Shown: positions 23,848 through 33,639 of the stretch, piece after piece
How positions within the stretch are numbered: the stretch's first letter is position 1
Layout of the letters: each line of letters begins with the position of its first letter
Assembly: GCA_031310005.1 (NCBI GenBank)
Contig: CM062382.1
Span: forward strand, 3,286,001-3,350,000
Direction of reading: 5' to 3'
Source: Dactylellina haptotyla
Taxonomy: Eukaryota > Ascomycota > Orbiliomycetes > Orbiliales > Orbiliaceae
DNA length: 64,000 nt
Program-made: the position numbers and the translations under genes
Notes under the pieces: generated by a model
Databases searched by the model: none
What the model was told of the DNA's origin: nothing
The model's input: only the letters and a program-made list of their open reading frames with translations

Positions 23848-23877
23848 GATGATATCAAAATGCATTTTGATATCATC
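23848..23877. repeat. Perfect 30-bp palindrome
   Basis: Each 15-base half, starting GATGATATCAAAATG, is the reverse complement of the other, with no loop. Only one base separates it from the preceding hairpin. Confidence 0.97.
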
Positions 23878-24591
23878 TTTCTCCAGAGGGATAGACATTG
23901 CAAGGTGATTGACAACCATTGCAACAGCTTTGAGCTCCGCCGAATTTGAGAATGACGAACCTCTCTGTATTATTATTATTTTAGGATTATACAACCTAAT
24001 ATTGGTTTATCATTAGAGATTTTTCAATCATATGTAAGTTTTTAATGAAGGTGTGGCTCTCAGCTACGAACTTCCGAAATAATCTTTCATTAGTTTTGCT
24101 ATGATATGATTTTTGTTTAATGAGCTATAATGGGCTGTATATTATATGATATCAGTATGGTATCTGATGGGGATAAACAAGAGGTAGGAGATTATTGTGT
24201 CTAGCCATTCGCCCAATTTATAATTATTTTTGAGATTTTTCTTTTGGTATAATAGTCTGAGATTGATGAACTGATTGTTTTTGTTAAAATTTTAACTTTT
24301 AGGTTCGATCTTCAGATCTTATATATGTAACATCGATGTTGTAGATGCAACGTTACGATTGTATGTAATAATCAAGTGTGTCATTGAGAGAGGGCGCTGG
24401 CAGAGCTATGCTTTTATAGGAACAGCGACTGCAACGCTGAGCAAAACAAGAACCAGCGGTGCAGTGCAGTCAGTCCACAGATTTCAATTAGATAAGATAT
24501 AGATGATATTTGCTAAAATATTTACTTTGGTAGTTTTTGTGTGTTCGGTGAAGTTTAAATTACCTTGGGAGTTCCAAGAGTGTGTGGGATT

Positions 24592-24645
24592 GTGAGAGAG
24601 GAAAAGAAGAGAAGAAGAGAAGAGAGGAAAGGAAGAGAGGAGAGG
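24592..24645 (+). repeat. Polypurine (GA-rich) tract
   Basis: More than 50 nearly uninterrupted purines on the plus strand, a mix of GAA, GAG and GGA. It is low-complexity DNA able to form unusual structure; no gene is attached. Confidence 0.8.
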
Positions 24646-25609
24646 GTTTTTATACTGAAGCTAGCGCGACTTAGATATTTTTTGGTTGCGGTGCTTGGAC
24701 CAGTTGCAACGTTGCCTTGTGTTGAGCAGACAGCTGGACAAAAGAGTAACTTTCTCAGTGCCGAGACTGTAACTTACATAATTCTACCATATATTCTAAC
24801 CCGCCGCAGAAAGCTCAGCTTCACCACGCAGCCAGTCTCTTCCAAACCCTCGAGAAAGTGGGTCAAGACAATTGCCAATGTCCTAGTTTAATTCTGCATT
24901 CCACGGAGAATCTTGATGATAGCACCAAAGAATATCTCTCACGATGCATGATCAGGTCTCCGTCTGCGACCACATGTCCGCCAAACGTATTTCATTATGT
25001 CGGACTGTGGAACGTCCAGCCCCAAATTAAACAGCCTCTTCATACAAATCCCTACGGTCGAAGATTTCCAGAAGATTATGTAACTGATTCGAATACTTTT
25101 TAGGTGAAAGTTCCATCTCGATCCTTCAAGCATCCATTATGTCATTCTTCGAAACTTTTGTCGTTTCTCGCAACCTAATCGGCGTTTCTGTCAATGTCGT
25201 AGGACTAGAATATACTATTACTTCATTATAATAGATAAGACAGTTCCGCCGAATAAAAGCAGGCCATAATTATACCAAAAGCGTATGCAAAATCCCATTT
25301 TCGCGCTGATTGAGAAATAAAAAAAAGTAAAAATACCATCCAGATATTAAAGAGGGAAGACAAAAGCAACCTCTCAAAAACCAAAAAGAAAAGAAAAACA
25401 GGAGTGTGCGAAGCATAAACTTCAACAAAAGAGCTCAGAGAGTAAAAACGCATATGAACACCGGTTTTGGTTCCCGCAATGCAAAAAAAAGGAATCGTAA
25501 ATAAGAACAATCAAAGAGGTGCTGCCTTCCAAAGGTATACCGTCAAATGGAAAGTATGTAGGTATCTAGTTTTCTTCATCTATAGGTTGCGCCGTTGGGT
25601 ATTCCCCCC

Positions 25610-26907
25610 TCAGCTCTCCGTGTCAGGCCCGTCCTTGGGTCCAACCTCGGAGGTCTCTGTATCCTTTCTCCAGTCAACGTACTGGTCGTATAGTCCCGGC
25701 CCTGTGGACATATGTTAGTATAAACCACGCATTTAGGAGGTGCTGTTTGAAATAACTTACAGGCTCCTTCTGGGTTGTAATTTCCCAGATTATAATCCAC
25801 CGCCTTATTGAAGGGCACAAAGCTCTCCCACTGGTCTTTGTTGAGAACCTTCACGGGCTGCTTGTCCGTCAGGAATTCCAGGAACGGCCCGGTATGCGGG
25901 TAGGGGTGTACATCTGCTCCGAGAGACGTGGCAGTTGCCGGGTCGTACTTCAAATCGTACGTCAACGGATCCAACAAGAATGTCCAGACGGCAATCGCGC
26001 TCTCCAGTGCCACTGATCTTGTTTCGGGTGTCGCCTTTGAGAATTGGAACATGTATTTGAAGAACGCCAGGTAAGCGTCTGAAGCGGGCGATGTAGGTTT
26101 CGTTTCCTGCATCCACGTGGCGAGCATCTTGAGGAGCTGAGCGTTGTTTTTGAGACCGTACTTGTTCATGCCATCGATCCACTTCTTTTTAGGAATGGAT
26201 CCCATGGCGGGTAGCTCAAGTTTCCAGCAGAGTATGTATATCGCGGCGCTTTCGATTTTCACGTCGATATCCTCGAGGAGCTTGAGGAGGCCGGAGAGGT
26301 CAATCTGGGTCGGGTCTTCTTCGCCTGATTATTTCCATTGGCACGATTAGTTTCATGGTTTTGTAAGTTGAAGAGAAATTTAAATTGATGTGGGGAAGAA
26401 GTGGAGCATACTCGCGTAGATATCGTACCACTCCTCAGCTGTTTTCGGCTGCTTTTTCGAAGACGTGGGTTTGGAAACTGGCTTAGGGGTCGGTATGATC
26501 ACCGTGGCGGTTTCCTCGACGGTGTCGTTCGATTTCGATAATCTCGCCTTCTTGGACGTTGTGGGTTTGGGTTCCGCGGCGCCTGCGGTTTTCCGCTTCA
26601 CTTTCCCATTGCTACCTGCGGCGGCGGCGCCTTCGTCGACGGTCGAGTCTTCTACTTTAGAGGAAACGGCCTCGCCGTCATCGACTGAGCTGCCGGCAGA
26701 TTTACGCGACTTCTTTCCCTTTAACGACTTGGCCTTGGAGACGGCGCTACCCATGTCGTGTTCCTTTGCGGGCGAGGCCTTGGTCGGGGTGGAGACGGCA
26801 GACGAGTCGGCGGTGTTTTTGGAGGTGGAGGATCTTGTAGAGCGTCTGGGAGCAGGAGGAGTCGAGTCGGTGGTAGCAGCGGTGGAATTTCTCTTCTTCG
26901 GTGGCAT
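25610..26907 (-). CDS. DCN1: Defective in cullin neddylation protein 1 (Dcn1-like NEDD8 E3)
   Basis: A co-E3 that helps Ubc12 and Rbx1 attach NEDD8/Rub1 to cullins and so activates SCF-type ubiquitin ligases. Three exons, 26907-26412, 26324-25761 and 25701-25610, join in frame to 383 residues. The PONY/DUF298 domain covers the last about 220 residues: 'EWYDIYASEEDPTQIDLSG', 'YILCWKLELPAMGSIPKKKW', 'VLNKDQWESFVPFNKAV' and, after splicing, 'EGAWPGLYDQYVDW', the C-terminal pocket that docks the acetylated N-terminus of Ubc12. The first about 150 residues are a Ser/Thr/Lys-rich disordered extension with nuclear-localisation-like patches ('PPKKRN', 'SKKARLS') and no UBA domain that I can see. The last intron is needed: reading through it loses the conserved end. 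The two F-box genes in this window would depend on cullins activated this way. Confidence 0.93.
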
Positions 26908-27740
26908 TGTGAAGGAAGAGGAGAGGGGAAAAGGGAAAAGGGAAGGGAGACTGCGGGATGTGAGGAATGCGGGAAAGGAAAAAACACCGATGTTTGAAAG
27001 TGTGGCTGTGGGTGCGTGTGAGTGAGAGTTGCTCAGAGCGAGTGGTGGTGACCCTTTCTGTTCGGTTCTGTTGCTCTGCCCAGCCAGCGCGAAGACGCAG
27101 GAAAGAAAAACGATTGAAGGGTGCACTACTACAAAACGGCAAAAAAACCAGGTTGGACGGGAAGCAAGCGTAGACTACAAGGCGGCGTTAGGCTCTCAGA
27201 AATAGAAGTATCAGAAAAGGCGGAGAGCAGCGGAATAGGCGTGTTTCAAACAGGATCCGAGAGAGCCTGCAATAAGACCAATGATGGCTCGCGTTTTGGA
27301 GGAGTGTTTCGATTGGATGAAAGGATCATGCAGCTAAAACGACGGGTTGGGGACGATATGAAGGATCCGGAAGAAGCCAGAGGGCCCACCTGGGAAGCGC
27401 TCGGAGGGCGGCAGAAGCGGTCGATTGAGAGAAGGGGAGGACGGGCGACGGGGTCGAGAGGGGGGAGAAGGGGCAGAGGTTGAAGTTGGCGATGGTGACG
27501 GGAGAGGAGAGAAGGAGAAGAAGAAGAAGACGGGTTTATATTGCGTCTGCTCCCGTTTGGTGATCGAGCTGCCAAAGCACCGCTCGCGGTGATATCATCG
27601 GCCACAAGAACGCGTTCCGCCGGTGCGCGTGCAGTGCACAACACATCTCCATTTCAAGCAATTTCCTGCGGGCAAACAGCCCGAGACCAACGTCACCCGC
27701 AACACGCGCAACACATCGCCCTCCAACGCGGGCTTGGCGC

Positions 27741-27753
27741 TTCGAGACTGTTC
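27741..27753 (+). promoter_or_regulatory. Heat-shock-element-like motif 1
   Basis: TTCgaGACtgTTC fits alternating TTC/GAA units with one mismatch, about 170 bp upstream of the HSP10 ATG. Hsf1 binding is inferred from motif and gene function. Confidence 0.45.
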
Positions 27754-27773
27754 CAACCGAATTGCAAGCAACC

Positions 27774-27786
27774 TTCCCGAAAATTT
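27774..27786 (+). promoter_or_regulatory. Heat-shock-element-like motif 2
   Basis: TTCccGAAaaTTT has two perfect units and one partial unit in the correct spacing, about 140 bp upstream of the HSP10 ATG. With motif 1 it makes a plausible Hsf1 cluster. Confidence 0.5.
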
Positions 27787-27923
27787 TCTTCTTCCTCCCT
27801 TCCGAACCAGATATTATTGTATATTATATCCACCACCCCGCTACCCAGACACCTCCCCGTAGTTCCCGTCGCGTCCTCCAGATACAGTTCTGTACCTTCT
27901 CACTACATCTACCAATAATCACA

Positions 27924-28395
27924 ATGGTCAGTTTATTCTATTCTTATTTTGTTTTTTATTTTTGCTATTTCATTCATATATATGCAGACCCCCCAGCTAA
28001 CCCCGGATTTACCAGGCCACCTCGATCCGCACAATCAAGTCTCTCGCTCCCCTCCTGGACCGCATCCTCGTCCAGCGAGTCCGTGCCGAGACCAAGACCG
28101 CCTCCGGCATCTTCCTCCCAGAATCCTCCGTCGAGAAGCTCTCCGAAGCTAAGGTGCTCGCCGTCGGACCCGGTGGCTTCGACAGAGATGGCAAGAGACT
28201 GGAGGTCAGCGTCAAGCCCGGCGACAGAGTATTGATCCCACAGTTCGGCGGCTCTCCGGTCAAGGTTGGAGAGGAAGAGTTCCATCTATTCAGAGATCAC
28301 GAGTACGTTTTTTATACATATATACCATGATCTATTCCAACTAAGAATGTTGCTAATAATTAAAAAATAGGCTATTGGCCAAGATCAACGAGTAA
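27924..28395 (+). CDS. HSP10: Mitochondrial 10 kDa chaperonin Hsp10 (GroES family)
   Basis: The co-chaperonin that caps the Hsp60 ring in the mitochondrial matrix. Exon 1 is only the ATG (27924-27926). The intron follows directly, with a GTCAGT donor, a GCTAAC branch site and acceptor ACCAG. Exon 2 is 28016-28302 and exon 3 is just 25 nt, 28371-28395. The product has 104 residues, the normal length. Motifs: 'IKSLAPLLDRILVQRV', the mobile loop 'KTASGIFLPESSVEKL', 'AKVLAVGPGGFDRDGKR', 'VKPGDRVLIPQFGGSPVKV' and the ending 'FRDHELLAKINE'. Without splicing, translation from the ATG would run into a hydrophobic unrelated frame. Two heat-shock-like motifs lie upstream. Confidence 0.96.
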
Positions 28396-28652
28396 ATTGG
28401 TGTAGACACACCGGTTACGATTGATGGAAGCGGTCTACTTGTACATATATAGCATAGCGAATAATAATTGTGGAAACACCCCATCTCCGCACAACGAACG
28501 CCAAGAGTACCATTAAACAATTAAATATTTTTTTAAAAATAAAGAATTTGGAATACGATAGTTCGTAATAATATGTACAGATACTTCGCCAGATATCTTA
28601 CAAGAAATGTACAATTTCACACCAATAACTCAACAGACCATCAAATCGTAAA

Positions 28653-30035
28653 CTAATCCAGCCCCATCTTCTTCCTCCGCATGTGCATCATCAACTGTCT
28701 CTGCACATCAGGCGGCAACCTCACCCTCCTCAACCACGCCGCCCAAACAATCAACCCCCCGACCGCCCCCGTCAAATGCCCCACCGTACCCCAACTCTCA
28801 TTCCTCAGCCCGATAAACGTCAAATCCAACGTACACAACCCCATAAACAGCGTCCTAACACTAATCCCAATCGGAATAAACATCAACTCAAAAGTCGCCG
28901 CTGGGTTCACAATCGCCGTTATCGCTAAAAACCCATAAAGCACCCCGGAAGCCCCCAACGACGGCCGACAGTGTTCACCGAGTTTATAATGCTCTTCAAC
29001 CTGTGCCTTTGACGGCAGATTCTTCGTTTCATGTCTGATCACCCGTTCGTGGGTGTTATGCCATCTCGTGAGCGCAATCGGCTGCGGCAGCTCCGTGTAC
29101 GGATTGAACAGCCTGTCGTAGGGGATTATCAGCGCGAAGTTTAGTACAGCGATACCTAAGTACGCCAGCACGCTACGTCTGAAGCCGTAGTAACGAATCA
29201 TAGTCGGCGCGAGGGCTTGTAAAGCGAAGAAATTGAACGCCAGATGGAATGTTTCAGCATGAGAGAACGCGGGGAGGAGAAACTGCGTGAATGTGGATAA
29301 CCAGCGGTCTTTGTCTTCCGAGCCGCCAGGGACGGGGAGTCCCCGGGAGGAATAGTACCCCAGCCGTTCGAGAGCGACGGAAGGTGAGAAGGTGAACCAT
29401 TTTTCCAGCCAGAGTTTCCATGGTTTCATGTACTTTGTGAACTTGTCGGCTGCGGTGAGTTCTTCTGTGGTGTGCGCGTATGCCGCGAGGTATGGCGCCC
29501 ACCAGAGAAGGTAGACGATGAAGTAGATCACGCCCAGCATGCCGATGAACCGAGAAGTCGCCTTTTGGGATTCGGAAGGTGGGGGTGGGGGGAGGGGCTC
29601 CGATGAGTCCGAGCCGGGAGGGCGCATGTAGTCGGTGTAGCGGATCGGCTCTTGTTCGGCACCGGTTATTGATGCCGGTTTGGCTATTGTCGGTTCCGGA
29701 GGGGCTGGGAGAGAGGGTGATTGACGTTCACGGGTGCGCGGGGAGGGACGGGTGCGACGGTTGAAGGAGATGTGCCGAAGGAAGGTGAGCGGGGAGGTGG
29801 ATCCATTGGAAGGCCGAGGTTGCTTGCTATCATCTTGCCGGACGGTGAGCTGCGATGTAACAGTCCAGATAGATCGAGCAGTGGGAGTTGGATTTGTGCC
29901 CACTCGTAGGAGAGATAGCGGGGTGGTGGTGGTACTTGTCGTCCTAAGAAGAGCGAGAGAGCGGATTGGACCGGCGCAGACGCACGGCCGGGAAACCAGC
30001 TGCGAGGCCAATCGCAGACCGAGAGAAGCATTCAT
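28653..30035 (-). CDS. Mitochondrial rhomboid protease (Pcp1/PARL-like)
   Basis: An intramembrane serine protease of 460 residues in one exon. The first about 60 residues are Arg/Ser/Thr-rich without acidic residues, as in a mitochondrial presequence. A first membrane segment lies at about 168-185 ('FIGMLGVIYFIVYLLWWAPY'), then 'FSHAETFHLAFNFFALQAL' (the conserved His/Asn loop), the catalytic Ser in 'LGASGVLYGF' (about residue 363) and the catalytic His in 'TVGHLTGAVGG' (about residue 420). The extra N-terminal helix before the six-helix core is typical of the mitochondrial type, which processes targets such as the dynamin-like Mgm1 and cytochrome c peroxidase in yeast. A long linker sits between the Asn loop and the catalytic Ser. 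The targets here are inferred only. Confidence 0.88.
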   Translation of the reverse strand: MNASLGLRLASQLVSRPCVCAGPIRSLALLRTTSTTTTPLSLLRVGTNPTPTARSIWTVTSQLTVRQDDSKQPRPSNGSTSPLTFLRHISFNRRTRPSPRTRERQSPSLPAPPEPTIAKPASITGAEQEPIRYTDYMRPPGSDSSEPLPPPPPSESQKATSRFIGMLGVIYFIVYLLWWAPYLAAYAHTTEELTAADKFTKYMKPWKLWLEKWFTFSPSVALERLGYYSSRGLPVPGGSEDKDRWLSTFTQFLLPAFSHAETFHLAFNFFALQALAPTMIRYYGFRRSVLAYLGIAVLNFALIIPYDRLFNPYTELPQPIALTRWHNTHERVIRHETKNLPSKAQVEEHYKLGEHCRPSLGASGVLYGFLAITAIVNPAATFELMFIPIGISVRTLFMGLCTLDLTFIGLRNESWGTVGHLTGAVGGLIVWAAWLRRVRLPPDVQRQLMMHMRRKKMGLD

Positions 30036-33000
30036 GATGGATATATCGTCAACATCATGCGCCGGACGGCTTGTATAGAGGCAGCTTCGGTAGCTGGTGT
30101 TTTTATCGAACGGATTGAGGTTTGAAGATTGGTTCGAAAGTGGCGTGTTGTTGGTGTAGCAGAATTTGTACGGCTAAACTTGCCAATCAAATCCATCGTG
30201 GCGGTAAGCTACTGTGCTCCAGGACATAAGAACCACGTTCCATTCACAAATAAAGGTTCCACATTGGACAGCAGCTTATGATTCTCCTCTCGTGAGCTTT
30301 GGTTTAGTATAATCCATTATGACCTCTTTTTGTAAAATGATTTATGCTTATGTTGGCGAACTGAGTAACAAACTAAGCTGACCGCCTTTACCTGTATCAT
30401 GTTGCGCAGAATATCTGACCATACACACCGGTCACTAAAGCCTTGAGAGACACAATGTTTGTGTTCAATAGGCTCATAGACAAAAAGTAATGGTATAATA
30501 TCCTAACAATCAGCGAAATCCTCCTTGTAATCTCGCAGGTAATAATATCAAAATCCGTTTGCCTCACTCAATTGATCTTCCTAAGAGCTTAGCTTAGAGG
30601 CAAAAACGTGTGTTGCCGACTTAGTCATCTGGCATGACATTCTCAGACATAATTTCACATGTTGGAGGCCTGTTGATTTAGATTTCCTTTCCCGGCGGAA
30701 GCGTTTTATAGGGTTTCTCCGTCGCTTCCGACCATTTTACTTTTTTTCGGCCGAGCCCATTGACGTCAAGGCGCCAGGGCATTTCGCAATTCCCAAAGTA
30801 GCCAATAGCGTATGGATATGGCAATATGTCTGCGTTGTAGACGACTTTAGATTTATAAGCTCCAGTATCTATATAGATGCTATTGGCGATTGCACATGTA
30901 CAGTGAATCTATAGATGTATAGATGAACATGCCGTGTTTAGGATTGGTATAATCAAGCATATATTGGTATTATACGCGAATAATTAATTAATTGGTCTTC
31001 TGAGGCTGATATTATATAATTACGTACTCGCGATTAGTCCGAAGGTCACTTTGAATACCATCTATACGTGTAGGCAAATCGAGCTAACTAACCGGCAGAG
31101 TAATACATGTATACAGGCTCAAGCGAGTACGAACGACCGCCTAGCTTAGTTGGGGTTTGCCGTAGGAGACATTGCTCTCTATATATAGTTGGTGCACCGC
31201 AGCTTTATTGTGACGTCTTGGTGCGACGTAACGGATGGGCATCGTGAAAAGCCACGGCCGCGTCCCAGACCCCGGGGTTGGTGTGGCTATCTTACGAAAC
31301 GGCAGATCACCTGGTCGCACATGGGATCGTAAGCACAGGATATTTGGAGAGCCTTGTCTAGAGCTTGAGGGCTTATTGATAATCTCAGCAGCCTAACGTC
31401 TCTAGCTCTTGGATACTAGGCGGCTCCACAATGATATCTGGCTATTATTTCGTAGCTCGGCCAAATGAGAGCCGGGCGGGCGAGAGAAGAAGATAAGCAA
31501 ATTTAAAGTGCGTTGCGTCGACATCGATGTGTTGAGACACCCAACGCACACCGGTGACACGACACGATACGATCAGGTCAACATGGTCTATTCTTGTCGC
31601 ATAAAGTTATCTGAAGGAACGTGCATTTTTAATAATTTGATGCCAGGCGGCTCTTCCAATCGGCTCGACGAGTAGCCGCTCGTTCGTTTTAATATTCCTC
31701 CGCATAGAAAGCGAGAAAAAAAAGGGTAGGGCAATGAGTCAAGCATTCCTGCAGTGCATGCTGCTGTTTCAAGAGTCGACTCGGATCGCATTATGCACAG
31801 AATCAGTACGTTACATGCCTGGGAAAGTGGATCCGAGCTTTCCGTGGGACCCGACCTCGGTGTTTTTTGTTCCCTTGGATCCAGGACACCTACCAACTGC
31901 CAGCAGTTTGCTGCAAACGGAACTGGGTTTAAGCTTCGGCCGATGGCAAAACGGTGGTGCTCGATCGGATGATACGAGACGATACGACTGGATTTAATTT
32001 ATTATTTTTGTTTTCCCGATATGAGATTAATTATTACCGTTATACCATGCACGCAATCAATCATCTGAGATCTGGGAGAGCTTGGGACGCTTGGTTATTA
32101 CAACCCAGATTGAGCTGGACGTGTCCTTTCCTTTTTTGGCACCCCTTGGACCGGCTGCTAAAAATGCCGAAACGTTATGAGGTTATCAAGCGCATGCTTG
32201 CTAGCTAAATTTCGATCTTCCCACGCTGGTGTATCGCGTTAGGTAATTGGGCCTGAAGGAATCACGGAGGACCCAATGACGGACTGATATCGTGGAATTC
32301 GACTCATATCTTAGTAATCGAGATCCCGGCCGGACTACCTTTTCGAAGATAGCCCGAGCTAGCGTGCGAGTGAGCTCGTTGGGAGGAGCGAGACATCAAT
32401 TCCAAAAAAAAGGGTAAGGAAAACGGGTGGGTCCATGCCACCATCTCTTGGGCAGGCCTTCGGGATCTGAAATCCCTCCGAGCCGCGTTTGGCAAAAGGT
32501 GGGAAAGGCGAGAGAGAGAGAAAGGGAAGAGTTTACCCCAACTGGTTTCTCCGATTTCGAAAGAAACAGGAAAAAGAGCAGGAAAACCAGTACGCAAGCG
32601 TATATTCGTGTCGACACAGCCTGTGGCGAAGATTGGACACGAGCAGCAGTAAGGGGGACCAAACAGAAAGTTCTGTGCATTTGAATTTATAGCCCATACT
32701 GATTCATACGCTTAACATTATGGTGACGAAGCCACGAATGCCCCATTTGGGAGGTGGTCGGCGTTCGGCACTCAAATTTGGGCCTGGAAAGGGAGCGATG
32801 GGGGTAGCTCGCAGAGCAGGCGTCCTGTCCGCGGGTTTTCGCCCATGCCGGCCGAAGGAGAGAAGGAAGGAAGGAAGGAAGGAAGGATCTCGGGTATGGA
32901 ATAACTAACAGACTCCCTTATCGAGGTGGCTTTATTTTAGCAGTATACCAGTAAACAAGTGAAAGAATGAATTTGAATTCAAACCGTGAACTGAATCCAA

Positions 33001-33639
33001 GCATAATATTTTAATCAACAGACAATAAGAATAAAAATATATCATCGTCGGCAGTAAAGAGACAGCCTGACCACCAGCGTATAATTATAACCCCACCGGA
33101 GATCGGGCCAGAGCCTGATATAACATAATACCATCGGGCACAGCGAAACAGTCGTCGCGGCAGTCCTCGTTCTAAACAACGGCCACAGTTGGCTGTGCTT
33201 AGGTCATCTTGGGCATTCCGCAGCATCCGGAAGCTCTAAATTCCGGCTAAAAACCGCCCCACAGCAGGCAGAGCAGATTGATAAAATAACCATCCTCCTG
33301 CTCATCTCCCAATTGCAGACCCTTCTTCCGTCCAGCAGTATACGTACACTGCCATATTCTGTTTTCCCTTCGTTCCTTTCCGGCTGTCGACTTTCGACTT
33401 TCGATTCTGCTCATTGTGCTGCGGACGACCGCCGTTTCACATCTTCCGGCAGGTTTCACTCGTCCCAACGCTGCCTTCCCGAATAGAAAGCGTATCGTCC
33501 GCTTGGCTAGCTCGACCTTTTTTGCTCGCCGGCAGAGCTCGACTCGGATCCCGCCAGACCCTGAAAATTCATTCTTCCGCTCTCTCTTAGACAATCAGCT
33601 AGAATTAGAGTCAGAATAAAAATATATATATCAATAGCC
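30036..33639. other. Large intergenic region
   Basis: About 3.6 kb without a gene I can support. Base composition is mixed. Short open frames on both strands (for example 31588-31997 and 32396-32690) overlap each other and resemble no family. A GAAG tetranucleotide repeat is present. The last 600 bp, pyrimidine-rich, probably hold the kinase promoter and 5' leader. Confidence 0.6.
32862..32886. repeat. GAAG tetranucleotide repeat
   Basis: About six perfect tandem units of GAAG on the plus strand, in otherwise non-repetitive intergenic DNA. Confidence 0.92.

Larger units (their letters stand above)
23632..23994 (-). other. Unidentified open frame containing two palindromes
   Basis: A 120-codon open frame whose first codons match no family I know. 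The stretch 'SAELKAVAMVVNHLAM' faintly resembles RNase H segments of retroelements, but no catalytic set is visible. It overlaps repeat copy B and encloses both palindromes, so the open frame may be chance. Confidence 0.2.
20618..25609. other. Gene-poor AT-rich region with decayed repeats
   Basis: About 5 kb with no gene I can support. The AT content is clearly higher than in the flanks, and poly-A/T runs and palindromic bits are frequent. It holds a pair of diverged direct repeats (near 23236 and 23547), a hairpin and a palindrome side by side (23812-23877) inside an unidentified minus-strand open frame (23632-23994), and a purine tract near 24592. The look is that of old transposon debris altered by many transitions, but no reverse transcriptase, integrase or transposase can be read. 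Confidence 0.6.
26908..27923. other. Divergent promoter region, DCN1 and HSP10
   Basis: About 1 kb between divergent starts. It contains purine-rich tracts near 27400-27535 and, close to HSP10, heat-shock-element-like motifs (called separately). Confidence 0.55.

Noticed and set aside
24565-25510. Several open frames on both strands (Arg/Glu-rich or very hydrophobic)
   Set aside because: Their composition follows the polypurine tract and the AT-rich DNA; no motifs.
26721-27173. Overlapping open frames around the DCN1 start
   Set aside because: Shadow frames of the low-complexity DCN1 N-terminus and its promoter.
31588-32908. Cluster of short open frames
   Set aside because: Mutually overlapping, no ATG context or family match; considered a lost element but no supporting motif.
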